A stretch of 64,000 nucleotides of DNA from Odontesthes bonariensis (lineage: Eukaryota; Chordata; Actinopteri; Atheriniformes; Atherinopsidae): assembly GCF_027942865.1 (NCBI RefSeq), contig NC_134507.1, forward strand, positions 33,338,447 through 33,402,446, read 5' to 3'. Under the pieces are notes generated by a model. The model searched no databases, was not told where the DNA came from, and saw nothing but the letters and a program-made list of their open reading frames with translations. Numbering within the stretch: the stretch's first letter is position 1; the number at the start of each line of letters is the position of its first letter. This document shows, piece after piece, positions 20,782 through 31,890 of the stretch. The translations under genes and the position numbers were made by a program.

Positions 20782-23700
20782 TCAACACAGGCGCACAGAA
20801 CCAGGAACATAGAATGTGAATTTAAATCCAGGATAAAGAGGTTCAGTGAATGTGGTGTTGATGGTGTAGTAGTGGATCAGTGTGTCAGAGATGACATTGT
20901 AGACGGAGAGGATGCCAGCGGCATGGTCCACATACACTGCTGCTCTGTGGGAGACAGAGGAGGAGGAGGATGTTGGTCTCTCACTCAGACGTGAACCGTC
21001 AAAAAGGTCTACATTCCAGGACTGATCATTCCTTCCAAACTGATTGGCAGAGTCATCAGGGAACTGCCTGCTAATTCCTCTGTAACTCACTGCTATACCA
21101 ACTCCTCCACTCCACTCGACCTCCCAGTAACAGCGACCAGTCAGACCATTGCTACACAGCAGCTGAGGACACAAGTAATCAAATCTGTCTGGATGATTAG
21201 GATATGGCTGATCCTCGAACTGCACAAATGTCACCTTCCTGTTGTTGTCAGACAATTTGAGGTTAATATTCACTGTGTTTGTGTCGATTGTGAGTTGACA
21301 GGAATCTGGAGGAGAGAACAAACACAATCCAGCTGCAGTTATTGATCTATCATCTGTTAACTTTAATCAATGAGTGATGTGACAGTGTGAAGATGGTTGG
21401 ATGTCATGAATCAGATGAAGAACACACTCACACTTCCTCAGACCTGGTGTCAGCCATCGTTCTCCAGCAGGCTCCACCCTGAAAGGATGGGGAGGGGTCA
21501 GAGCAGCAAGTTTTCTTCAGTTTGTTTTCATCTTTACTGAATCAGGCAGAAAGAAACGAGTAGACCCCGTCATCACCCACTGTGAAAACATCTCTGCTGG
21601 GGCTATGGAAGGTTTGACCGAGTCAATAAAGGCTCATCGTTGAAAGAGGAGGTTAAGCGTTTAGACTGTACAGTCGTCAATAAGATCAGACACATCTGCA
21701 CTTTAATGGAAGGATACTGTTTAGTTCACTTCAGTTCAGTTTTATGTACATGGTACCATTTCATTAGAATAATCTAGGAACGTCCATTCAAACCTATTTT
21801 TTAATTGCAAGAAAAAATAATCTCGATATCATGTTAAAATCACGATATTCTTGATGTATCCTATTCCAATTTGTTCAGGAATAGTTATGATTTTGTCATT
21901 CATGGATTTGGAGAAGGATTTGGATTTTCATTTGGCTGCAGATGTTTGCCAAGTCTTATGGCAGGACAATGAAATTAAATAATTTCATGTAGATTTTTGT
22001 CTATATTACTGAACAGTTCTGCCTTGTGACTTTTAGGAAACTTTTCAGTAAGCAGTGGCTTTTTCTGGCCACCCTCCAGTAAAGTCCAGGGGCCTCATGT
22101 ACAAAGGGTGCGTACGCACAAAATAGTGGCGTACGCACCTTTTCACACCAACGATCAGATGTATCAAGAACGAAAAGACCGTGGAAATGTGCGGTGCCTC
22201 ACGGCAGCTTCAGGGCTGGCGTACGCACGTTTCTGCAGCTGTTGATTCTTTGGCGACACCTAAGGTGATGTTGGGAAACTGTTATAATAAATAAATGTGA
22301 AAACAATTAGTCCTCAGACAGTGATGTGCACATTTGAGATACATGAAAAATTAATACTGATAAACAATCAACGCATCCATGTGTCTGCAATTACACGAGT
22401 GGATATAAAAGCAGCGCAAAGTGGTGCAATGCATACCATTAAAAACAATGGCTGCTTTAGCAGTATTAGAAATGCAAATGGTGCAATTCGAAGAGAGCGT
22501 GTGTTCACTAGACAGAGAGGATTTGCTGGCACATGATGGCGACTGACTCATCAGCCGTTTTGAGGGAAATCCTCCTGGAACTGTGCGCAGAGCTGCGGCC
22601 GGCGTTGGAGGCAACACAGCGAGGAGGCATGCGCTGCCGGTGCTCACAGATGATGTGCACACTGGGGTTCCAACCGGAGCATTCCAGAGGGAGCTGGCCA
22701 ACCGATTGGGACTGTGCCAGTCTACCCTGACCCAAGCCATGCCAGCCGCGTGGGACAGAATTATCCGTATCTCAGCCACGTATATCAAATTCCCAGGCCA
22801 ACATTAAAGCTCAATTTGAAGCGAGAGCCGGTTTTCCATTGTTATAAAAGCGCCATCACATGATGAATTTGTATGTTAACAGGAAACATTTTCATTTGAT
22901 CATGTACAGATCATATGTGATGCATAAATGCAATTAACCAACATTGTGGCGAGGTGCCCTGGTTCAACGGACGATTCATACATTCTGAGTAACAACACTG
23001 TTGGGAACAGACATACAGGGTGGCACTGTGCGTGATGGGTGGCTTCTTGGTGAGTAACTTTATTGTGTAATTGTCCTAATATTATTCCCTGTGACGCGCA
23101 TTTGTCACGTCCAAGGACTCGTTTTTAGTTTTCAAGTTTTAAGTTATGCTTTTGTTTTTCAGTCCATGTTTAGTTTTTAGTCATGCCTTAGTTTCCCTGC
23201 ACTCTGTTTATTAGTTCACTCACTTCACCTGTGTTTTTCCCTCAGCTGCACTCACTCTCCAATCACTCTCACTCCCTATTTAGTTTCCTGCCTCCCCTGT
23301 CAGTTTGCTGGATCTTTGTTTGATGTCAAGTTTGTATACCCATGCCAGGATTCCTGCGTCCCATGATTTCCATGTTTTCGAAGCTAAGTATTTATTTATC
23401 CATGCCTTGTTAAGTTCTTTGTTTCTGTTCACAGCTATGTTTTTTCCGGCTCAGCCGTGTTTTATGTTGGTACTTTGTTTTGTTGTTAATAAATCAACCT
23501 TTTTTTTGAAAGTCCGCATCCGTGTCCTCCCTTCCACACCACAACCTGACAGCATTGAGTCTGTGCGCCCCCAATTTCTGGCGTCTTCACAGCATCATTA
23601 CTAGTCTGTGGTTAAAGTTAGTTTCTTGCTGTTTTTTGCTGGTTAAACTTCAGTTGAAGATCTTTCTAACAAGCCTCTGATCGTCTCTGTGGGCAAACGT

Positions 23701-26700
23701 TAATAACCCTGTGCGTAAAGTGTGAAATGTCTCAATCAGCCTCACCTTTTCCCCGGCGCACTTCTGCACGTTACTGTATGAACACGTTGTTGTGAGTTAC
23801 ACAAAAACATCAGTATTTAGCATGGGGGTAATCAGTCACCCACCTGAGCTCCCACCACCCCAGAGAGAGCAGTGTCACCCATTGTTGCCCCGCCTCTCTG
23901 TTCAAACAGAGTTGGTCACCCCCCCACCCGCCTGTTTTGGCCACACTGCGGCAGTGGGCAGCCAGTCTCCGCTTCACATCCACCTTAATGTCGGACCACT
24001 TCTTCTTCACCTCTGCTTGTGTGGCTTCTCTGAACCCACAGCATTAACCCACTCTCATTATCCCGCCCACTCCTCTTGTTTGCCGGAGGACAGCGTGCCA
24101 AAGAACACATTTTAGCAGGCCTTCACTTCAGAAAGTAGCACCGACATCTCGCTTTCCGTGAAGTTATTTTTTCCCGTCTTATTCATTCTTTTTTCTTTAT
24201 TTTCTGACCGTACACAGAGGGGAATTGCAGGTGCAGGGCTCATTTAAATATGATTTGCATATTTAAGTAGGGGCGTGGACAGGGAGGAGTCGGGTGCTCC
24301 AACATGTGCGCTCAATTCCACGTTGAATGTACGTGGGATGTACAAACGAAACGTGCTTGGATTGATGCGTGCACACAGATTCATACATCTGACGTTGGAG
24401 GGCATTTGGGTTTGAGAGTACGCCATGTTTCAGTAGGAAATCCGCGCAAGTCTTTGTACATGAGGCCCCAGCTCTGTACAGCTTATAGTGTTCCATGGGC
24501 AGATCCACCAGTCTCCTTCCAGCTCCTTCAGGTCTGTTTGTTTCCTCTCTGATTAATGCCCTCCTTACCTGCTCTGTGAGTTTTGGTGGACAGACCACCT
24601 TAGGCAGTTTGTTGTGGTTCCATATTAGTTCATCAGTTTGGATGTCATGTTATGTTTTATATTCTAGGTCATTACTCTCAGTTATGTATATTCATCTATC
24701 CTTTCTTGCCCATTGTGGATTCTGTAGAATTTACTTCCACTCTTAATTAACACCAGGTCGTCAGATGCTGATCACCTCACCTGCGGTTCATTTTTTAGGG
24801 AGGGAGCTTATGGATAATATTGTGATGTGACTCTCGTAATCCTGCTGCTGCAGATATGTTTGTGTTGCCTGAAGGTGAACCAGTCCGGGGGATGCCATTG
24901 ATTTAGTCCTGGACCAGACTGGGTCTCTGTTGTTGACAGCATTACGGATTTAGATTGCATAAAGGAATTGTTTTTGGAAGAGTCATATTTGCCAGCAATA
25001 ACATTAAACACTGTAAAAATTTTTATTGCATCTGAGCAAGAGCACAAAGAGAATATATTTTATGATCAATGTCAGAGAATTAGAACTCATTTTAAAATCT
25101 ATTTTCTGCTGGTGATAATTTGAGCATCCTGGATTGTTAAATTTAGTTCTGGTGGCTTTATCTCTGAGCTGAAACAGTTTAAGTTATGAATACTGTTCAT
25201 TTAACATGCTGAAGCTGTCTGAGCCAGTTGATGTGAAGATCCCACATAAATGGTAAGTGAGAGGAAGCACAAAGTAAACAGAGCTTTGAATAAACACACT
25301 GGCTGAGTAAAAGACAATATGTTTCCAGCTTTTCTTCTCATATCAAAAACTGTGCTGCAGTAGTCCTCTCCATACCTGAGAGTTCCCAATTTGCAGTGTG
25401 GATCCTCTTTTTTTGCCATCAGCAGCTTCACTCCTGAGGCTCCTGGATGGTTGTAGCTCAGGTCCAGCTCTCTCAGATGGGAGGGGTTGGAGGTCAGAGC
25501 TTCAGCCAGAGAAGCACAGCCTTCCTCTGTGATCAGACAGCCTGACAGGCTGCACACACACAGAACAACACAGAAACTCTGAGAGAACTGCTCTGAAACA
25601 TCAGGAACATAAAAATCTTTCAAATCTGTTTTGATCAGGTACATTTTGGTTGTGAAACAAAGGCTTTAATACCCAATGAGAAGAACTTGATGGTCCATAA
25701 CTAAATGATATTAATAGAAAAAGGTGAAAAACAATTCATTCTCCTGAAAATTATATTCGACTTGCAACATCCTGCTGACATTTTTTTAAAGCAAAAGATA
25801 ATTTGACAAGTCATAGCAAATTACACTCCTTCAGTTGAGATTGAAGAAATATTAGATTTGATCAATTTAACAACCTGATATAGTCTGACCTCAAACTCTC
25901 CAGTCTGCAGTTTGGACTCTTCAGTCCAGCAGAAAGCTGCTTCACTCCTGAATCCTGCAGGTTGTTGTTACTCAGGTTCAGTTCTTTCAGGCTGGAGGAC
26001 TGGGAGCTGAGAGCTGAGGACAGAGCTGCACATCCTTCATCTGAGAGGTTACAGCCACTCAGGCTAATGAGAGAATAATTAATAAAAACTATTGATTTCC
26101 TCATCAATGCTTTAATGATAATTGACACGTTCTTCCAAAGGGATGGTTGGGTTGATCCTGCCTCTTTGGGAATTTCATTAATGCTATGAACTGGTACTTT
26201 ATAGATAAAACTGCAATAAATTTAAACAATTTAACTTACTTTTTTTATCTATTAAAACAAACCAGTGCATTTAAGAACAAACATCTGACTGTTTATACGT
26301 ACAGAGCTTTGTTGGAGGCGTTGACCACTGGCAGCAGCCTCAGAAGAGCCTCCTCTGAAGCAGAGTATTTCTTCAGGTCAAACACATCCAGATGTTTTCC
26401 TGATGACAGTAAGATGAAGACCAGAGCTGACCACTGAGCAGGAGACAGTTTATCTGTGGAGAGACTTCCTGAACTCAGGTAACGTTGGATCTCCTCCACC
26501 AGAGAACGATCATTCAGTTCATTCAGACAGTGGAACAGATTAATGCTTCTCTCTGCAGACAGATTCTCACTGATCTTCTTCTTGATGTAATCGACTGTTT
26601 CCTGATTGGTCTGTGAGCTACTTCCTGTCTGTGTCAGCAGGCCTCGTAGGAGCCTCTGATTGGTCTGCAGTGAAAGACCCAGGAGGAAGCGGAGGAACAG

Positions 26701-29432
26701 GTCCAGGTGTCCGTTTGGACTCTCTAAGGCCTTGCCTACAGCACTCTGATGGAGATGCTTTAGCTTTGCTTTTTTTAGTTTGTACCAGAAAAAGCTTTTT
26801 TTGTCTCTTTGCAGTAAGTCAACTCCAGAGCTGATGAAGGTCAGATGGACATGAAGAGCAGCCAAAAACTCCTGAACACTCAGATGGATGAAGCAGAACA
26901 CCTTCTCCTGGTACAGCCCTCTCTCCTCTTTAAAGATCTGTGTGAACACTCCTGAGTACACTGAGGCTGCTGAGATATCGATGCCACACTCTGTCAGGTC
27001 TGATTCATAGAAGATCAGGTTTCCTTTCTGCAGCTGCTCAAAAGCCAGTTTTCCCAGAGACTCAATCATCTCCCTGCTCTCTGGACTCCAGTGTGGATCT
27101 GTCTCAGCTCCTCCATCATACTTGAGCTTCTTCAGTTTGGCCTGAACCACCAGGAAGTGGATGTACATCTCAGTCAGGGTGTTGGGCAGCTCTGCTCCCT
27201 CTCTGGTTTCCAACACATCCTCCAGAACTGTAGCAGTGATCCAGCAGAAGACTGGGATGTGGCACATGATGTGGAGGCTTCCTGATGTCTGGATGTGGGA
27301 GATGATCCTGCTGGCCTGCTCCTCATCTCTGAATCTCTTCCTGAAGTACTCCTCCTTCTGTGGGTCAGTGAACCCTCTGACCTCTGTCACCATGCCGACA
27401 CAGCCAGCAGGGATCTCATTGGCTGCTGCAGGTCGTGTGGTTATCCAGAGACGAGCAGAGGGAAGCAGCTTCCCCCTGATGAGGTTTGTCAGCAGCACAT
27501 CCACTGAGGTGGGCTCTGTAGCATCAGTCAGGGGCTCCTTGCTGTGGAAGTCCAGAGGAAGTCGACACTCATCCAGACCGTCAAAGATGAACACAACCTG
27601 GAACTGTTCAAAGCTGCAGATTCCTGCTTTTTTGGTCTCAGTAAAGAAGTGATGAACAAGTTCCACCAAGCTGAACTTTCTCTCTTTCAGCACATTCAGC
27701 TCTCTGAAAGTGAATGGAAACATGAGCTGGATGTCCTGGTTGGCTTTGCCTTCAGCCCAGTCCAGAGTGAACTTCTGTGTTAAGACTGTTTTCCCAATGC
27801 CAGCCACTCCCTTTGTCATCACTGTTCTGATTGGTTCATCTCTTCCAGGTGGGCCTTTAAAGATGTCTTCTTGTCTGATGGATGTTTCTGCTCTGCCTGC
27901 TTTCCTGGATGCTGTTTCAATCTGTCTGACCTCATGTTCATCATTGACCTCTCCGGTCCCTCCCTCTGTGATGTAGAGCTCTGTGTAGATCTGATTCAGA
28001 AGGGTTGGCTTTCCTGCTTTAGCAATCCCCTCAAACACACACTGGAACTTTTTTGTCAGGTTGGACTTAAGCTTAGGCTGACACCTGTTAAGAGCCTCTG
28101 AAAGACAGAATAAGAAATGCAATTATTTTTCTTTCATTAAGCAGTTTATTGTGTCAATAAGAATCAAACACCATGAAATAAGTTAAATCATGTGTTTTGT
28201 GACTGTAATGTGCTTCTTTCAAATGTTTGTCATTTATTACTGCAAATGAAGCTGCTGTTTCATCATTTCAGATTAATCTCACAACGTATAATCAGTTTGG
28301 GGAATGAAAGAATGTGTTTATTCTTCACTGATTTTACACAAATTATCTTAATGTTCATGTCCACATAGAATCATTCAAACACCCTGTAGGTGGGAACAGT
28401 TAAAAGAAAGTGAACCCTGTGGAAACAACAATAAAAGTTGTACATCATCTCCATTTATCACATGATACCACAAGTTACAGGTGAGTTGAAGTGAAATCTG
28501 AAGCTTTGACCCATACAGTGATAGCATCTGAAAGTGCTGTTTGCTTCCATTTGTGGCCTTAGTCACTGCAGAACACACGTTTCTGAGAGGCCATCTTGTG
28601 TTGAATCATTTCTGTTGAATCATTTCTGTTGAATCATTTCTGTCAGACTTTTCTCTTACAGGAATATAGTTATAGTGATTCCAATTTTTACAGTGGTCAT
28701 GCCGTATTTGCACAAAGAACACAGAGCAGAAGGTCTTCCTCTATGCAAGCTCAACACACTGACCAAACAGAGTCAGCACCACATTCAGTGTGTGTTTACA
28801 CACTGATGTAACTCAGCAAAGACAATTTGAAAGGAATAGTGTGTCATTTGCTGTAGCTCTGGTGTTCACAGTTCAGTCAGATTGGCTTCTTGTGTTGGTG
28901 AGTTACTGACATCACATACCTGTTGATGCTGAGGAAGATGATGAAGGTGATGAAGCTGCTCCAGTTGACAGGCCTTCCAACACATTCTGTGATGCTTGTC
29001 CTGTTGGAGGAAAGTTAACCTGAAATCAATCATAAAGAATTCCTCTTCATAAAACAACTATGTGAAATCAGAGAGCCATAAAGTTTGAACCTTCACAGTA
29101 AAGCTTTTAGTGTTTGATGCATGCTGTAAAACATCGTCTGCATTCTCCACCACGTACATCTTGATGCTTTGCTCTTCTTCTGACTAACCTTTATTCATCT
29201 TGATCTTTTTAAAAATGGAACTTGTAACCTCCATCACATGTTCAGTGGTATACATCTCAACCATCATATCCACTGTATCCAGCCTGTCTGCTTTCTCCAG
29301 ACGACACTTTTTGATGGCTTCAAATCCATCCAGTAACTCAGGATTCTGAAGGTACCAGTGGAAAAGTTTTAGCTCCTGTTCTCCTAAATCCTCCAGTGTT
29401 TCCAGCAGCTGCTGCTTCACAGGCGTCTCCAT
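20782..29432 (-). CDS. NLR immune receptor: PYD-FISNA-NACHT-LRR-B30.2 (NLRC3/NLRP-like), 7 coding exons
   Basis: Exons, minus strand: 29189-29432 (PYRIN domain, starts [20 protein letters not shown]), 28920-29000 (Ser-rich linker), 26303-28097 (FISNA, NACHT and helical domains), 25890-26063 and 25376-25549 (one 174-nt LRR repeat each, beginning LSGC), 21432-21478 (47 nt, ending PGLRK), 20782-21305 (PRY-SPRY/B30.2). All junctions are GT-AG and phases agree; the total is 3039 nt, giving 1012 residues and a stop. Walker A is GVAGIGKT (about 205-212) and Walker B is [10 protein letters not shown] (about 276-285). FISNA marks the fish-specific NLR expansion. The protein is expected to be a cytosolic sensor: PYD for adaptor (ASC-type) recruitment, B30.2/LRR for ligand or protein binding. 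A splice acceptor just before the ATG (exon start 29439) implies an upstream untranslated exon. Only two LRR exons were found; the 21479-25375 intron is packed with transposons. Confidence 0.92.
22533..23052 (+). pseudogene. HARBI1-like Harbinger transposase, frameshifted
   Basis: Recognisable pieces in shifting frames: [14 protein letters not shown], then [20 protein letters not shown] and YIKFP, then [27 protein letters not shown], and finally [11 protein letters not shown]. This is the order of the DDE region of Harbinger transposases. Frame changes and a cut at about 23050 by later insertion make it non-functional. Confidence 0.8.
23103..23551 (+). mobile_element. Solo LTR, 449 bp, with 5-bp target duplication GCATT
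   Basis: It starts TGTCACGTCC and ends AACCTGACA, flanked by GCATT at 23098-23102 and 23552-23556. An AATAAA lies near 23489 followed by a T-rich stretch. The form fits a Gypsy-type LTR. It interrupts the Harbinger transposase region and is therefore younger. Confidence 0.85.
23810..24010 (-). pseudogene. Harbinger Myb/SANT-like accessory protein fragment
   Basis: Minus-strand text [20 protein letters not shown] followed by RSVAKTGG resembles the Myb-like DNA-binding protein that Harbinger elements encode beside the transposase. A related copy is at 39377-39574. Confidence 0.7.
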
Positions 29433-30041
29433 CTTTGCTCTGTAGAAAGATCAGAGGACATTTTCATGGCAGGAGCACAAAGAACCACTGTTCATTACAT
29501 CTTTTCTGTTTTCATTGATGATTTAGCTCTGGATGGATTCTGTTATTGACTGCAGTGGAATGCTATCAATGAGAAAACTTTGTTATTTAGCTCCACATAC
29601 TCTCATACCAGCCCAGATTTGATCACTGGTGATCGTCACACACTTCTCGCCCTCTTGATCCCAACTTGCTCTGACATCACGGTGACGTATAGTTCAAGAG
29701 GTGAACCAGAGAGCAACGTCAGCTGACTGTGGTCAAAGAGAACTGCTGGTGATCTAAGAAGTGGAGAATCCATAGATGCAGTCGGTATTAAGGATACTTT
29801 CTCCTTGCCATTACTTTTATCCCCCGTGGATGTTTGAAAAGTTTTCAAATAAACAATTTTTCTACTGAAATTTGAAAAAGGATTTTCTGTCAAAATGTAT
29901 AGAAAACGAGTGCTCTGTAAGAGCAGATACAATAATTTATATATACCTCTGACAGATACAACCACAGAGTATAAAAGCCAATGAGGTCCCCCAGCAGTCT
30001 AGGCCTATAGCAGCTTAACTATGGGATGTTTGAGGATCATG

Positions 30042-30070
30042 TAGATAGATAGATAGATAGATAGATAGAT
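30042..30070. repeat. (GATA)n microsatellite
   Basis: About seven gata units; it forms the 3' tail of the minus-strand retroposon. Confidence 0.95.
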
Positions 30071-30193
30071 ACTTTATTGATCCCGAAGGAAATTCAAGCA
30101 TCCAGTAGCAAGACATAATAAAGCAATAAAATGTTTATACAATTATAAACAATTTCAAAACAATATAAAAATTTTAAAAACAAGTTTAGAAAT

Positions 30194-30496
30194 TGTTTGT
30201 TCTCCCCATGTATGCGTGGGTTCTCTCTGGGTACTCCGGCTTCCTCCAACTCTCCAAAAACATGCATGTTAAGTTAATTGGTGTCTCTAAAATTGTCCTT
30301 AGGAGTGAGTGTGAGCGTGCATGGTTGTTTGTCTTGTTGTCTCGTTTGTCTCTGTGTGGCCCTGATGGACTGGCGGCCTGTCCAGGGTGTACCCCAATGA
30401 CCTCGCCCAATGACCGCTAGCATAGGCCCCCCTGTCCCCCCCGCGACCCGACCGACGGATTCAACGGGTATAGAAAATGGATGGATGGATGGATGG
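30194..30496 (+). mobile_element. L2-like LINE 3' fragment with 12-bp target duplication
   Basis: The familiar fish sequence starting gtttgttctccccatg runs through ggcggcctgtccagggtgta to a (ATGG)n tail ending at 30496. It is flanked by identical aagtttagaaat at 30182-30193 and 30497-30508, which proves insertion by target-primed reverse transcription into the retroposon at 30042-30800. Confidence 0.88.
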
Positions 30497-31334
30497 AAGT
30501 TTAGAAATATAAAGTGACCAGTGAAATACAGAAGTGCCATCACTTAGAGCTGTTGTTCAACCTGATGGCCATTGGAACAAAAGAGTTTTTGAGTGTGTTG
30601 GTGGAGCAGGATTGAGACGGCAGTCTGCCACTGACCACACTCCTCTGCCTGATGAAGGTGTTGTGCAGAGGGTGGTGGGCGTTGTCCAGTATGGACAGCA
30701 GTTTATCCAGGGTCCTTCTCTGTGCCACTGTCACCAAAGAATCCAGCTCTGTGCCCACCACTGAGCCAGCTCTCCTCACCAGTCTGTCCACTCTTCTTGC
30801 TGCTACCTCCTGTTAGCTTGATTCTTTCAATGGAAGCTCAAGAACAAGCCGGAGGAATCTCAAGTTAAATAAAGTGTAAAGCATTTCAGCGTTGGGCTCA
30901 GTGGAACAGAGCTCCTGCAGGAAATCCGTCAGACTGAGCCTCGATTTCCGGTTATCATTTCCTCATCATTTCACATAAGTTGGACTCACACTCAAGCAAG
31001 TATGATTGGACATGAGTAGGTTCAACATGCTTCGTCGTATTCTCTGGATCAGCCAAACAATGTGTGTGTGTGAATCTGCACCTGCTTTCCCAGTTGTTTT
31101 GTCTTCCCATTCCTGGATCACTTTAGGTCATTGTGGAAAAGTACAGAGACTATTTCATTCATAATGTCTAAGAACAAAACCAATTTTAACAATTCCCCCT
31201 TTTGGCATGATTATATCATGTCAAATTAACCAAGTCAAATAACTGAGGTAGGAATGTTATCTTCTGTATTGTGTCACACCTGTTAGCAGCAGCAAATTTT
31301 TAGCAGGCCCCCAAACTGCAAGATGCCACTTACC

Positions 31335-31890
31335 TTTAAGGTGCAGCAGTCCTAGAAACCTGTTTTATATGTGAATCAAATGATAAATTCTGGTCAAAAA
31401 TAACTTCAAGGTTCCTCTCCGTAGCACTAGCAGTCCAGGAAATACCATCTTGAGTAACTATATAGCTAGACAATTTCTCCCTAGAGCGCTCAGGTCCAAA
31501 GATAACAACTTCAGTTTTGTCTGAATTTAGAAGCAGACAGTTCTAAGTCATTCAGGTCTTTATGTCTTTGAGACATGCTTGTAGTCTGACCAACCTATTG
31601 GGTTCATCTGGTTTTATAGATAAGTACAACTGGGTATCATCAGCATAGCAATGGAAATTTATGCCATGCTGTCTAATAATGTTAACTAATGGAAGCATGT
31701 ATAAAGTGAAAAGAATCGGTCCATGCACAGAACCCTGGGGAACTCCATGACTTACTCTGGTGTGTGAGGAAGATTCTTCATTTACAAGAACAAACTGAAA
31801 TATATCAAATAAATATGACTTAAACCAGCCTAAAACAGTTCCTTTAATCCCAATTTCTGTATATAGATAAACAGTTTTACAATCCAAATA
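31335..31890 (-). mobile_element. L2/CR1-like LINE reverse transcriptase fragment
   Basis: Minus-strand frame 31887-31552 includes HGVPQGSVHGPILF and NFHCYADDTQLYLS, the RT active-site block with YADD, and ends ACLKDIKT. The sequence continues leftwards in broken frames to about 31335. It is truncated at both ends and has no active ORF. Confidence 0.88.

Larger units (their letters stand above)
22090..24468. mobile_element. Harbinger (PIF) DNA transposon, 2379 bp, degenerate
   Basis: The ends are perfect 17-bp inverted repeats, GGGCCTCATGTACAAAG at 22090 and its complement ending at 24468, flanked by a CAG duplication (22087-22089 and 24469-24471). It carries a broken HARBI1-like transposase on the plus strand and a Myb/SANT-like protein on the minus strand, the usual two-gene layout. 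A solo LTR (23103-23551) sits inside. CWG target duplications are known for one zebrafish Harbinger group, from memory. Confidence 0.88.
22036..24610 (-). mobile_element. Tc1-like transposase fragment split by a Harbinger insertion
   Basis: Minus strand: [20 protein letters not shown] (from 24598) through [15 protein letters not shown], then, after the 22090-24468 insertion, [16 protein letters not shown] (22087 downward). Together they match the N-terminal DNA-binding and linker region of Tc1-family transposases. Frame damage is present. It lies in the long NLR intron. Confidence 0.7.
30042..30800 (-). mobile_element. Non-LTR retroposon 3' end with (GATA)n tail, interrupted
   Basis: The minus strand has an ORF end with RRAGSVVGTELDSLVTVAQR and NTLKNSFVPMAIRLNNS (30791 to 30540), a conserved fish retroposon C-terminus. 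A 3' region and the tail tttccttcgggatcaataaa-gt(ATCT)n at 30042-30100 follow. A second element is inserted at 30194-30496. Confidence 0.7.

Noticed and set aside
27161-27652. 163-codon plus-strand frame
   Set aside because: Antisense of the NACHT exon of the NLR gene.
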